A stretch of DNA of 64,000 nucleotides from Durusdinium trenchii (lineage: Eukaryota > Sar > Dinophyceae > Suessiales > Symbiodiniaceae). Position numbers and translations under genes: made by a program. Positions within the stretch are counted from its first letter, which is position 1; each line of letters begins with the position of its first letter. Below, piece by piece: positions 26,001 to 41,000 of the stretch. The notes under the pieces are model-generated. The model saw nothing but the letters and a program-made list of their open reading frames with translations. It did not search any database and had not been told where the DNA came from. The DNA lies in contig CAXAMN010015335.1 in NCBI GenBank assembly GCA_963970005.1, positions 919,616-983,615 on the forward strand, written 5' to 3'.

Positions 26001-29000
26001 GCATCAGGTCCATAGTGCAGCTCTTGGTCGGCATGACAATGCGCGGATACACGACACGCCAATTGAAAATGGCCTTGGCCAAGGCGGCTGGGACACTTGC
26101 CGCGAAACCGGAATTCCTTGTGTTCTGGGCCACCAGGGAACCTAGAACTTTGTCAAATGAATCCTGCAGTTGCTCTTTCTGTTGAGCCTCGCTTGAAGAA
26201 CAAACGATGGGGTCATGTGTTCAGGGACAAATCATGGCGGAACTGCACTGTGGAAATCAGGACTGCTACTAATGCAATACTGAAAAGTGGTGCAAAACTG
26301 GAAGCCCAGCAGGAAACATCTTCACAGGGTGCACGCGTTAGACCAATAAAAAACACATTTAATGTTTAAAAAAGGTATGGTATGAGTAGTCTCTAATTCC
26401 AAACCGGCTGATCAATAAACAGGCGATTGGACTATTCAATCAAACTCACTGAAACCTAGTTTCGCACCCCGATGAAGTATTTCATATAGGTGTCCACTAA
26501 GCACCTTAAGTGCCTAAAGGTAGAACAAGCAAATGTCCGGTACCTGGACCCTCCAAGTGGTGTCCAATGGACTACCCCACACTACCTATAGGCATCCATT
26601 GGGCACCCCTTGGAGGGTCCTGGTATGATACATGATCCAACTCCTGACCTTTGGCGGGCGGCATTGCCCGGCGCGCCGTAGTGCACGTCCGTGGCTTGCA
26701 GCTTGGGAAAACCCATCGAAACGCCCTCGTACTCTTTACCTGGCCGGGAACGAGCGAGTGTGAGCAGGAGCAAAACGAAAAGGAAGTTGCTCGGATTCGC
26801 TGAAAGGAACCGGGGAAAAAACACATCAACTACAGTAACTTCCGTCCCGACAAGGGTATTCACTCACAGGGGGAAATAAAGATCCCCCTTAAGCAAAGCG
26901 AGGGTTGGGACTGTCAAACCCTGAGCATGAATGAACAAGATCCACCGGCAAACTACCCCAGCAGCTCGCAAGGGAACAAGCCCAGATGCATTCCAGATCC
27001 ACAGTGACCTTCACATCTGTCTTGTCGCCGTTCATGGGCTTCACCTGCCGCAATGGGTGCACCAAGCAACACGAGATCATTCGGAAGTTGGAACACAGTC
27101 CGTGATCACTCTGGATCACCAACGCTTCACTGTGCCCTAGGCCGTACACACGCCCTATGGCACTGGCATTCTGTTCCATAGAGTGGTCCGCATGGGTCTC
27201 GTTCTCACTGCGATGACCGGAGGGATCCGAGAAGACAGCCGGTCTCACCAGGTGAGATGGCACAATACACACACACACACTCTGCACGGGGTTCTTTGGC
27301 CCCGAACCCGTTGGGAGTGTTCTTTTTTCCATCTCCCCCGGGTCCCGCTTTGTTTTGGGTGTTCCTTAAGCAAAGCTATGGGTCCAGCACAGGGTCAACA
27401 CCGAAATTACGCATTCCTGATCTTTGCCTTTTTGCATCGCACCAAAGGCAGAGAGAAAAAACAGAAACGATTGTGAGTGAGATCTTTCAGTTTTACAGTA
27501 ATGAACAAACACCAGCAAAAGAAAAACCAGAAACCGGCACACCCCATCACAGTACCTGAAGGAAAAACATCAAAAGTGCCGCCCAGGCCACATTCTTGCA
27601 GGTCCGGATCACCAGTCGCACTTCGATCTCCATCGCTGGTGGCTTGCGGAGCTCCGAGGCCTCACGTTTTTCTTCGTCAAGGACCGGCTGGGAGGGTTGT
27701 GGACCGGGTGGAGGTGTGAAGATTCATATGGATCCATGTAGGCATTACATGACAGACATGGAGTGTCTGGAATATGGGATACTTCCATGGGTTCGTGAAC
27801 GGTTTGTGGGATCGAGTCTCATCGCCCGCCTCGGCGGGCCACGCCACGGATGGTTCAGGTCACGATGGGAGTTCCGATCTCCTCATAAGCTGGAGGTAGC
27901 CTCCTCTAAGAATCCAGGCGACCAAGTCACTAAACCCAGACACGACTCATGGGACTGCCATACAACTGCCGATCAGGCGACACGGCCAGGGGTGGTGGTG
28001 CCAGGGGGGGTCTGTTTGGGGCGGCAGTCCTATGGCAGTCCCATGGAGTGTATGGGAAAGGTGTTTCAGGGTTTATTGTTACCAATGCCCCCCAAGTTCA
28101 GAGTGCTTCCGCTCTGGGAGATTTGGAGTGGAAGAGTCCATACCTTTTCAGAAGGCTTTGTTTTGCGAGAACCCTATGATGGGTGAAATGGAGTCAAAGT
28201 ACCTCACAAAAAGACTTGGACCCCAAACCTAGGACTTCGACAGAAACGTGAGGCAGAGATTGATTGCCTGAAGATCTAGGTGTGGCCCATGAGTTTCAGG
28301 CTGAAAAGCGCTGTCTCGCTCCTGGACGCCTACCGAACTGCAGAACCGCAACGCGGTTTGCCGCGTCGAAGTGCGGCAGGAATCGCCCCAACACGAGCCA
28401 TGGGACTGGCATGTTTCATAGATTCCAACAAAGGTGGAAAGACCCTATAGGCTATCCCATAGGTACCCCTGTAGTGTCCTATAAGGTCACTTAACCTCTG
28501 TTGGTTTCTTAGGGTGATACTCCAGTTGGATACGACCAACCACCATGCCGGTGCAGGTTCTTGGACACTTTAGGTGTCGTCGATGTGGGGCTTCCCAGGT
28601 CAGCTTCGTTCGAAAAGGAGTGGTTGCGGGTTCGCCCCATCAGCTGTCATCTCCGGACCCGCCCGGCTTCGCCTTGATGTCAGAGGCTCTCACGCTATCG
28701 ATCATCTCGACCCACATCTCGATGCCTGGAACGAACGGCAGTGGGGTGAATTGGGTGCCAAAAGCAACCAACAGGGCAACAGGTCAAAGGTTCATACTGC
28801 AAGTATATACTCCAGCAATCAGTAACTACAGTCCCAAGGACGTGCATGGGACATGCTTCGAACACATCTAAGACTTGCATTTGCTGTCCAGGAACCTTGA
28901 ACCAAAATCCACAGGTTTGGGGATTTACCCAAATTGAGAAAATAGCAAATCACCTGATTGTAAGATCCTAGTAGTGAATACTGGGGTATACTCCCCATCG

Positions 29001-32000
29001 AAGTCATTCAAGTGGATGGCATGGCTGCTGGCACGGTCATGTTCCTCTACAAAACAGGGGGGTTGTCCACTTGCACGTCTGTTTTGTCCACTTCCACGTC
29101 TGTTGAAGATACTGGTCTTGTGGCTTTGGCTCATCTTATGATGGCTAGCTGGCTAGCTGCTTCCATTGTGTTCACAAGGCTTGTGCATCAGTCAGTAAGA
29201 TATTTGGTCAACGGCCCCCCACCAAGAAAACACACGCACACACCAGTTCAGAGAGCCTCCCCGGACGCCGTCAAAGGTGTGTGTGCAAGAGAGAGCTTTT
29301 TGGCCAACCAGAAGAGGTTGATGTGGGGAAGACTATTGTTGTAGACAGAGGTGCGAAAGACTGTCCATCTCAAGAGGTTGATGTAGGTTGATGATGCATG
29401 ACAGCCCTGCCCCCCTTCCAGCCCATTCCCCATGCATCTCAGGAGCTTCCACAGTTCTGTCCCGAGAGTTGAGGATTGATCAACGGTCGGTCCTGCCGGA
29501 AAAGAGAGACCAAAGACCAAACAGGAGTCTACACCAGCATGGGTTCTTAGGATCTGTTATATAAGAGTTTTCAGGAAAACACACCAATTATGAAACCTAA
29601 GAACCCATGCTGAAAACAACCGATGCACACTCATTGAAGAGTATATAACCAAGGATTCTAGACTACAACACCAGGTCGACCCTTCTTGTATTGGTGTTTT
29701 TATGGCGAACGTATTACCTGAAAGGGTCCGGCTGTGGAGTGGGGAGGGTAAGACCGAGATCCAACAAGCTTGTAACCGTCTCATAGGTCCATGGCCGCGT
29801 GGAGGTCATGTAGACTCTTGATTAGTAAGCCCCCCACCCCCCCTTTGGGATTGGTTGATTCCTGTGAGCATCTAGATGATATATCATGTGGATCCAACTC
29901 CACCTGATGAGCTTTAGATTACAATATGTTGGAACCACAACGGACCCAGCACCAGCTGCCAACCAGGGTCAAAGGCCTTTTCTATCCATCCATCCATCCA
30001 TCGCTCCTCCGTGGGAATCTGCTGCTTTCGGTCCATAGCGTCGCGCCAAGCGGAGCTATGCCACCGGTCCTGCCGGGCATGTGGGCATGTGGGCCGTGGG
30101 GCCGTTGGGGTAGGTGACGTTCACACGTCCTGGCAGAGGTCCGAACGACCACTGGGTTGGTATGACGAGTTCCATGGCCGGAACCACCACCACCGGTCTT
30201 TCTTCTCTTCGGGCTCGTGGGCGGGAGGAGGGGGGGTAGGGGGGCAGGAACCTCCCAACGTCAAGACGGGACGGGTCCATAGCCTGCTGGTGCTGGCCGA
30301 GACGAGGGCAGGCGGGATCCGTTCTTTTTGGGGTTGCAGTTGCAGAGTTGCAGATCTAGAGCTGGAGAATCTCCAATGGTTCAAGAGTTGCATAAACACT
30401 TGCAGAATATGGGAGGTAACATATTTCTATCCGATATTGCCGATATCCACTTCTGAGAGACTGATGCAAACGGTGCCCACTAGTAAATAAACATGCAAAT
30501 GGCTCGGCCTCCCCAAAAAAGAAGACTTCGAATTGGCATGAAAGATTGATCTGTCCACGCACAGCACATGGAAGTGGCCGGGAGGCCTCTCAACAATCAT
30601 ACCAGCCAGCCTGCGTTGTAGGGCCCCCTCGTAACCCTCTACCGATCCAAATGCCCATTGAACACACCTTATTTCGGCATGGAGTTGGAGGAGCACTCCA
30701 ACACCCCGCCATGCACCTTTGGCTCACCAAAAGGTGCCTCTTTTAGCACCACCCAGCCCCTGCCTCAAGGTCGATCACGGTGCTGCCGATGAGCTTCTCC
30801 CCGTTGATGGTTTCGCTGAAACCATCTTGAAAATCAAAGAGGTCCACCTACTACGAAGCTTCGGAAGGGCGGGTGATGGTCATGCTGGAGAATTGGAAGG
30901 GAAGGCCTACAGGACACCCACAGTTCTACGCGTGAAAACCCCGGTTTCTTCCTGTCTTCATGTCCTTCACCGGTTTCCTCCCACAGAGCTTCTTGCATCG
31001 GGAGTGGATTCCTTCTTCGTTGGACTTCTTGGAGGGGGTGGATTTCTGCTGCTGGAATGGCTGCAGGGTGCGAAGCTCGCTGGGTCTTTGTGGAAACGGG
31101 TGTGAACCTCAGCGACCACAGCCACAGCCGTTGCGGTCCTTGTTCGGGGGGGCGCTCAATGTAACCAAAGAACCATACACCCGCCTGAACCCACCCAGAA
31201 CGAACCAATGTCCGCCAAACGGCTGCCATCGTGAAAAGGGCCCAAGCTAAGCATCCATTTGCGACTGGGAGTGTCACATTGGACACCATTTACGACCCTA
31301 TAATGTGAAGTATTCCATACATGGATGGTCTGGGATAGGCAAGCTGTTGTGGGTGTCAGGTCGTGTCTCCTGGGGGGCAGGACCGATTTAGAAACACCCA
31401 GAACCACGGCTCCTTCCGGGGCCCAGGCTGCTGAACTGCCATTTGGGTACTGAACACTTGAACCTGCTTAAAGAATTCTGTTCTTCATCAGGTTGTCCCA
31501 ACAAGTCAAGGGGTGTCTGTGCTTGGATACACGCTCAAGGAAAACACATGTATATATATAAATATATATGATGGAAGTGAACTCACCTCAAAGACCATGT
31601 TCCCCTACAAAGGGGTCCTGGCCACCTTCCATAATGAGGGTATCACATGGTATCACCATGTATCACTCCAGCTCGATGCGGGGAGAGTGTTTCTCGAAGC
31701 GAACCCAAACCGCTTGGGTTCGCTGGCCTGCAATCTCGCCTCTGCTGGCATGACCACATCGCGTTCCTGCGGAATAGGGGCAGAACTATGACAGGCCGTG
31801 TTGACGGACCGCCGTCTGCAGTTTGACTTGTAATGACTTGTCGTAATCCTAACACCGCCTGAGATGTAAAACAATACGGATAGTCCACGAGTTGCGGTGA
31901 AGGATTGTTTTCAATCCATAGCACGGCAACACGGCACAACTCTCCACTGGCCCAAACGGAGAGGAGAGCGCATCGCAACCAGGCAAGACCCACCAACCAA

Positions 32001-35000
32001 TCAGCCCGTCAACCTCATCATTGATCCTAAATGCCAAATGCCCTAGGGATCCAGTCGTACCTTCTCAGAAGGTGATTGGAGACACCATTATGTAGGTTTG
32101 GAGGGTCCGGCTTCTGACAAGGTACTTGGATCCCTAGGGATGAAGTAAGGTGCAAGTGTTTGGCTCTACTCTGGACATGTCAGGACATCTCTGGACCCGG
32201 GAACCGGACGCGACCCTTCAAAGCGGGGACAGCGTAGAAACCCTTCATGGTGACTCGTTCAGTCAGTTTCCGGGAACCGAAGGATGAATCTTGGGGATTG
32301 GGGATGATGACGCGGATTGCTCTTCTTCCACGTGTTTGTTTTGACTGGGGTGATCCACGTTTCCTCTCCTCCCCAAAGGGCGCCCAAGGGCGCGTGATCC
32401 TCGTTTTCAAAGGGTACTATATGCCGTCGGCCGCCGGGCCGCCGGCCTCGACACGGTAAAAGCTGGGCACATTGGTGTTGAACTGTGCCATGTTCCTGCG
32501 AGCCCGATGGCAGGAAGGCGTCCCGTTTTTCCAATGCGGCGATGCGAACGACTGGAATGGACCTGCAATTGAACCCCAGGTCAACCACCCAACCATGTAA
32601 ATGGGAACGACGAGCCCAACCGAGAGGCGATCAAACCGAAAACCACCTTCTCACCGGCGTCTGCGGATTCCCAAGGCGGTGGGGGGAATGGAGGTTGGTT
32701 GGTCCGGAAAGAAGCGCGTTGGACCCTCCAAAGCGAAATGAAAACCTTACAACCTTCAAAGGAAAAAAAGATCTAAAGAGCTCTATTTCACATCTCCCTT
32801 TTGGAACGTCCGTTCTGTAACTACTTCAGAATGACATGTAATACGCACCTAGGTTTCAGTATTTATCAAGCCCAGCTCGAGCCCCATCAATAGACTAATT
32901 TAGAACCTAAATTTCGCCATTGGCACCATCCTAAAACTGTTTTCCTTGGAGAAAACTTTCCCCTATTAATCAAGCCCAACTGCCCCCAGAAAATTCATTA
33001 GTAGATTGTTTAAAGCTGCAATCTAAGCTGCCAATGTTCTCCCAAGCGACCTTTGTTCCACAATCCCTAAAAACTCTCTAGCAAAAAATTGTTTGTTTCC
33101 TTCGGAAATGCTCTATCAACCTCTTAAGGATTTTAAGCTCACAAAGGGTACCCCACACACAGGCCTCATGGTTCACACAGAATCCCATCAACCATCATAC
33201 AATCATGATCAGGTCATCACCTTTATTAGGGAGATCTGACCTCCAATACCTCCAGAGATCTCCACAGTGCATGAACTCCAATGACATGAGGATCTTCAAC
33301 AAATCACAAGGTCTTTGCTATTCTTTGCTAACTTCATTCACCCATGCTCCGCCAGAGGACCCATGACCCACTCAGCTAAGGCCCTGCTCTCGCCCGCCGG
33401 CCATACCGAGTAAACTGCCCCGAACATGGCCACCCCGTTGTGAACCCGTTGCCGTTGCGAATGGTCACCGCAACTCGGGAGGAGCGGGAATGATCAACTC
33501 CGTTGCCGAGCACATCCCAGCAACGGCTTGGTCAAACAATCCTGGCACTGTAGGTGTTCTGCTGGACGTGGTCATACCCCGCCACTGGCTCTACCTGTCA
33601 TCTTTATTTTTTCATGTTTTTAATTTTGTCAGGATAACGACCGGCTCCTCATGGACACCAGGACGTTGCCCAACTTGTAAGCCAAGTAGGGGTCAATGAA
33701 GGCCTTTCCGAAAAAGCCTTCCACCTGTCATCGTGGACGATGTCGGACGATGTTCACAGGCGGCCAAAAGAAACGATTGGGTCTTCTGGGGACGTGAGGC
33801 TTCCCGGGACGTGAGGAAGAGGGAAGCCTCCAATACTGTTAGATGGCAAAAATCAGGATGCACTTTGGGAGTCTTGGGAGTCAATGGAAGAACTTCCACA
33901 GCCCAAAACTGACACTCCCAACTTCCAGGAAGTCCTTCCAAGAATCGAACTCTTTTTAAGCCGGTCAACTAAGGCGTTCAACGGGGCGGCCATCATCCAA
34001 CGGGTCGACCAGGGAAAGTAGGCGGCTGTTGGGGTGAAATGATTCGGTGTCCCGCGAACGGGCCTCAGCAACCGATGTGTCTGGGACTGCCATAGGACTG
34101 CCGAGAAACGGCCAGGGGTGGTGCCACGGGGGGTCAATGTAGGCATCAATTCCATACATGGAGTGTATGGGTTAAAACTATGGTCTTTCCCAAATCATCC
34201 ATTCGACCCATTTCACGGCCGAGTCTCAATTTGAAACATAAAAAGTCTCCTTGCAAAGTAAGATCAATGATATATACGCCATACACTCCATGTATGGAAT
34301 ATATGCCTACATTGACCCCCCAAACCACCCCAATGTAGGCATATATACTATATATATATATAGCAGTATGGCAGTCCCATGGAGCGTCTGGGTAATATAT
34401 ATAAGCCCCTTCAGTGAGCCGCTTCTGCACACGCTTTTGCTCCTGCCACTGGTTGGCTCCGGACCCTTTTCTCGCGCGCCGTCGTAGACGACGCCTGCGG
34501 ACCATTCGCGCCTGCTTCCCGAAGATGCAAATGGCCTTCACGAAATAGATCCGCACGCGGATGCGACTAGGCACTCGCTCCTGAGACTGCCCAGGTGCTA
34601 CCACTGGAGGTGTGGTCTTCTCGGTGCTGATGCGGCTAGGCTCAACAAGGTGCTGTTGCAAAGCTGAACATCAGAACGGTCGAAAACATGTCAGTCTGAA
34701 CATCGGAAGTGATGAAGTGGAGCGACTACTGTAGCTCCGTCACCATGTCACAAGAGTATGAAATATGGTCAAACAACTGGACAAACACTGTATCCCAAAG
34801 TGCTCCCTTCAAACCACCAACGGGAAGAAAGGTTTCTGCCATCCAGGTACCTCCAAGTACCTTTAACATTGAATCCAGGTATATACGTGTCTTACATGTT
34901 CAGGTTCCGGATATTCAAGATGTTGCACCTGATTTTCCCTGCAGGCTCATATCGCATCATTCTTGGGATACTTCAGCAGATCCTTTCTTGTCTTTCTTTC

Positions 35001-38000
35001 TGAAGGCTTTCTGAGGCTCTTTGTTCTTGAAGCGATTGGTGAGCCGCGTGACCTCAAAAACAGCGAGGTCGCCGACACGGTCGGGAGACAAACTGCTCGT
35101 TCGATGTGTTGGGTTGACAGACTCGCCTGGTCCCCGATGCACCGCACGCCCCAAAAAGAATTGATACCAAAATACCGAGAGACAAACAAGAGCCAAAAGA
35201 AACACATGGACAAAACCAAAAGATATACTGGGTGCAAATGACTTGGGAATGTGTGAGTTCCCATGTCTGTGTTCTAAAACCCATGTCATCCGAAGGTATA
35301 GTCATTTGTCTTTAATGGTCCTGGTGTCTCAGCATGGTGCTAAAACCACAACTGAGGGATGTGTTGGGTGGGGTGGGGCTGGAATAATTGTTACCTACAT
35401 AGACCGCATTTAATTACGTTCCTATACCTGGACCATCCAATGATTGTCCAATTGAAGATCCCCAGTAGTGCAGGGTAGTTCATTGGACACCTATTGGATG
35501 GTCTATGTAACATGTAGGGTAACTCTTCCATCGCATGGATGGTCTGCGTCTGCTTCTCGTCGCCGTGCGATACTCGGTGCGAGACTCGGTGCGATCTCCG
35601 AGGACTCCGTCCGCGAGCTGTGGAGGTTCCGAGAGATGCGACGGTCGAAATGCCCACCCTTTTCCATCCATGTAATACAGTCGAAATGGATCCTTTCATC
35701 TACCCCATGTAATTACTGTAATTTCGAGATCTTCCACCCTTTTCCATCCATGGGGATGAATAGATTCATGGCTACATGCTCCTACATGGATGGATCATGC
35801 ATAAATGGTGTAAAAAGCTATAGATCTTCCAGTCCCCATGGTCCCCATTTGGTCCCCATGGCCCTCCAATGTGGACATGGTTTTCGGCATGAACTCCCAC
35901 CCAGAATCACTGCACCCGCCGCGGCGCATCGAAGGCGTAGGAATCCAAGTCGTCGTCAAAGCCTGAGGAGGAAGCGGCTTGGCCCAAATCCAATTCAGAG
36001 TGCTGCCAGGAAGACATGGTACCAAAAACCACACAAAAAGGCCAGGTCTTCAACTGTATTAAGGCATACGGCATATTCGAGTGTCTGGATTTGGCCATGG
36101 CAACCCGTCTCCTGCCAGGGGGTGGGTTGGTGTGCACTGCGCGGTCCCAGGGGCCCACGGATCTTCTCAACTTCGCTTTGTCCTCCTCGGTCACCACACC
36201 TGGGAGCACCCAGAGCGGAGCTTCGGAGGGACCGCCGCACTCGGGCGGAGGCGGAGGGGCACGGTGCGCAGTTGTTTTCAATCGCGGAGGGGCACGTGAT
36301 GCGGTGGGGCGCTGAAGGGGGAACTTGGGTGCAGAACATTGGTGGCTTCTTGCCTGAGAAGGGTCACGCTATGCGGCATGGATTCCTTTGTATTGTTTGG
36401 TGGCGGGCTGGTCACGAAACTGATTTGTCGTTCTTGTGGTTGATCCGAAATACATAATATACAAAATACTGCGCTACAAATTAAAACACACATATAATCA
36501 CATATATAGCTAGCAACTGGCTAGCAATACTGCCGAATTCATTTTTTCAACGTACCACAAACACATCAAAACCAACTCAAAGACTCTATACAAACTCTTT
36601 GACCACCTCAAGTTGGCATCCGGTAGAGTTTGCGCTTCACAGTCGATGCAAATATGGGTCTTCAATCAATAACAGGCCCACAAACCCAAATAGTCAAACC
36701 TCAAAGGTGTTCTCTCAACTCACTAAAAACCATTGGCCCACAATTATGGACGTGTGACCTGCTGATGTGTTCTCCAGACTTGGCACCTTTGCTTTGCACT
36801 GAAACCAGACTTGTTTGCCACTGAGCCTCCGATCCACATCTGTATAGCCCCCCGGTTCCTTCTCACATCTCATCACGTTCCGAACGAACAGGAGCACGAG
36901 ACGGACACGTTGACTCGTCCGTCCCCGATCGAGCGCGCCTGCATCGTCCTCCTTCTTCGAGGACACCTGCGCCATGGCCTGAGGGGAAGTCAAGTCGGCA
37001 CCGCGTGAGGCGGGGCCGGACTGGCATGGACTCATTGGGAAGCCGAGATGCCTCAATCCGACCTCCCCCCATGATCACCAGACCTTCCACACCTCCAGAC
37101 ATCTCCAAACCTGCAGGCCTGGGAGGCGACCTCGGCATCTGCCGCCTCATCTTCGCCCTCATCTTCGACCTCCTCTGCCATGGCCAGCGCGGTGCCTACG
37201 AGCGTCCGAGCGTACGAACATGGACAGCCTCTAAGCCCATGCGGAAACGCGAGCCAACAGTAGAGGCCTGGCGAAGTCGAAAAAGGGGCGATGGATGGCT
37301 ATTTGGGTGATGCCGATGGCCTTCCTTTGACACCACTTGAGGAGACTACCCCGGGTGGTATCCAAGAAATCCTGTGGATCTTCATGGATCTTAAAACAAA
37401 ACATACCCTTCTTTTAATAACATCTCTGCGGCCACATTGGTTTGAAGTTGAAATGAGAATGATCTTCCCAAGCTCCACTAGCGTTGATTCTCATTCTTCC
37501 CCTGCCCAGAAGATGCATGTTTGCTCAATGTACACCACCCAAAGGAAAAAGCAACTCCCATGAAGTGACAAATGATGACACATGTGGGAGGTCCATTTCT
37601 AGAAGCTTGTTGCATATACATTGACACATATTGACCACTTGGCACGTTAACATCGTCAACCTAAAAATGCTCGTTAATCGGTCATCCGCCTAATTAATCC
37701 TGGATAGAGGATGAGTTTTGAACAGCTCAGCTTCCAGCAAGTTGAACTTGACATGACGAATAATACTAATATGGCTTGCTTCCTTCCGCTGCTTGTCGCA
37801 CCGCCGTTCTTCCCGACCTCCGCCCCCGAGGTGCGCCTGCAGCGTCGTCAGATTGCGCCTCTCGATCCCAACCGTCCATCAACTTGAAGACACACTTCAC
37901 AAAGCCAAAGACCTTCTCCTCGGGAGCGAAGACGCGCCACTGGAAGGAGTTGAAAGAGACCCTTTCACGCTGGATGTGGGAGTCCTCGATTACACAAGCA

Positions 38001-41000
38001 CTCCATGGAACTGGCATATGTATTTTTGCTTTATTTACCTACCTTGGGGCATCTTGGGGCGTTTGGGGGGTCAAGGTATAGTCCATACCTGGACTGTTTG
38101 GGTTAGCGGGGGAGTCACACCTTTCATCACTGCGAGTTCGACCCCACGCGCCCGGTGCCCGGAGACCGGAGGCGATCTGCAGCGATCTGCGGGTTCGGAA
38201 GCACACGTAAAGGAGAGAAACACTGACTGGTTGGTGGTTGAACAACTCACGAACGAACAAACACTTATTATAAAGTCTGAGACTGAGACGGATCAATCAT
38301 CACCAACATAGATCGCGAGCAACGGTTCGGTGGAACCTACAAATCGTACAAATATCATATATATAATATTATCTGAAACAACCACCCAGCTTATCGGAAA
38401 GCAATATCCACCTTTCGACTTCGTCACATGACAGTCTGACAGCCTCAACAGGCAAGCGAATCGCCTGCGGCCACCGGGGCATCTTGTGATCCATCCTTCG
38501 GTGACTTGGGCCATCTTTTGGTGACTTGGCCCTTTCTGACCAAACAAAGCTCCACTGCAAGGACCAACTCATCCTGAAGCAATGAGTAAAGATGCGCAAC
38601 GCTTCGCCACGGACCATGGGTTCTTGGCGGTGCGGTTCACCCCAGGAGGTTCACAAAGAGAATGGCACAAAGAATTGGTTCCATGATTTGATGTTGCATG
38701 CTTTGGAGACCGCCACTGGGCCACTGGGGGAGTCTTTTGGTCTTATCTTCATTGTGCTTTATCACCACTGATCACCACACACAGTGATTGATGATTGATG
38801 ATTGATGGCTGATGATCGACATGATTGATGGTTTTTGATTATTGTAGATGTTTGATTATGTTTGATGGTCATTGATGATTCTTGATTGGTTGGTCGGTGG
38901 ATGGCTTGTTTGATTGATTTGTTAGATACAGTACTGCTGTTAGATTTGTATGAGAGGACCGCCCAACACAGCATTGAAATGATCAAGTCGACACAAACAA
39001 CGAAACAAATGGATGCCCGTTCATCCTCCAGGCCTACGTCGACACGGTCGCGGTGTCTCGTGCTTCGCTCCCCCAAGCCGAACGGGCAACGGCCGGTGTC
39101 CGACCGACCGACCACCGGGTCCGCCCAAGCGGCGTAGGAGAAGTTCCAGTCCGTGAGCTCGTCATCCTGGACGATGTCCGCGTTCCGCATCAGGGGCGCG
39201 TTCTGGTACCAAAAGTCGGGCCTCTCCGAACGCGGGTCCCTTCGGCGCGTGCGTTCGAACGGCGGGGGTTGGTGGTGGTAATACGGTATGTCGGGTCTCT
39301 CGGAAGGGTGGGGAACGAATGGCATGTCCTTTTTTTGGGAACTGGCCAAAGAACGGACCATATATGGAGTGCAAATGATATGCCACTACATGTGTCATGT
39401 GTTTGCTGGTGGTGTTATACGTATTGTAATAATTTGTAATATACAGGTTGTTTCCGACCGGCGCATGTTTAAATGCTTTAAATGGGTACAAAAATAAAAC
39501 ATGGAGTGCCACTGGAGGCGAAGGATATTCCACAATATGTGTCATGTGTTTGCTGTGTTGGCTCTGATTTTTGATTGTTTGGTCGGCCACTTCCCAGTAT
39601 ATCACATGCAAACATGTATGTAAACATGTCAGCAAGTGAGAATAGGAGCTTTCAATGAATCATATAGGCCAAGTACAGTGGTTGGCACAAACCCCCACAC
39701 ATCTTTTAGATGGGGGTCGACATAAACCATCTTTTGGGGATTGTGCCGTCCACTCTGAACCCACTGTACTCAGCTTGGATTTGGATGATGATTCAGGGGC
39801 CTGAGAACGGTGATGATGTTCTAAGGGCTTTCAATGTCACAGGGCATGTCACAGGGAGGGGAGCATGGGGCATGTCAGAAACAAGAAAATGGGAGCCATG
39901 CCATCATTTCAATGGCCATACCAGCATGGAACAAGGTGCCATAACTACGGCCAACAAACTGGAACAAAAAAATCTAATCAAACCATGTCTTGAGGTTTTG
40001 GCCTTTGGCCACAGCTCATCTAGTTGAAGCAAGACCTAGTCGCCTGAAGCAAGGTAACCCCACCCAAAACAAGCACCCTCTTGAAAGGGCAAGATGCTTG
40101 ATGAAATTGATACTTTTTCCTGCTCCAGGGATGCTGCATGCTATGGCGTCCTGGCCCACCATGAATTTAATGGTTTCTACAGTGCCGGCATTGTTTTACT
40201 ATGTTTTACTAAGGATTTGACACTACAAAGCCAGGTCCACCATATTTTGATTGGTGCTGGTTCCAGGGTATACACTCCGACTCACTCATATCGAAGCGGA
40301 TGGCACCCCCTCTTCGTAAGGAAAGTGGGCTTCATCATCCAAGGGACTATTTCCACTTCCATGATGATGTGTTCGTCAGAGTGTGGGTCCTTGACCCCAA
40401 AACAAACGATGTCTGTCATGGATCGACTGCTTCGCACACCATGCCATGGACCTTCCAGGTGCGCCAAGGTGCTTGAAAACATGGACCTGCTTCGACTGCT
40501 CCAGCTTCCTCATGCGCCGTGGGCTGCGTGGAAGCAGAGGTCGGATGCCCGAAGCGGAACGTGGATGCACCGACCGATCGACCGAACCCGGACTTTCATC
40601 GCACCTGAGGGTCGACAAGCTTCCAGACCCCAGGTCAGTACCGATGTGCCTCCCAAGGTCTGGAGGAAGATCTCGTCATATCAACTATGGCTTGACCCAC
40701 TGTGATTGATGGATAGGACCTGGGGTTGAGGTCCTTGCATTCCGACTTCAAGGTGCCTCGAACAATTCTGCAACCACTTGGTGCGAGACATTCGACATGC
40801 CCAGGCGCCCTCGGAGCCTCAAGCCGGCTCCCCCGGCTTCAGCATGAGCACGCTCGCCGAAGCAAAGGGGACAATTGCCCAACTGTTCCATGTTGAGGAT
40901 GTGCTCCTACAGAGTGGAGGTCTTGACGCCATGAATCACTAGTCCCAAAAACACTCTGGGTGCTGGTGGAGTAGACTTTTCAGTGATTTGTAGCCTTTGT

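Noticed and set aside
35468-36457. Plus ORF of 329 codons, the longest unassigned one
   Set aside because: It spans two TIR arms, introns and the antisense of three ferlin exons; composition changes at each boundary.
38130-38160. tRNA-like gttcgaacccc box
   Set aside because: Only a T-arm-like string; no A box, acceptor stem or cloverleaf around it.
38774-38900. CRISPR-like regular repeats
   Set aside because: Units are irregular GATT-type simple sequence without spacers.
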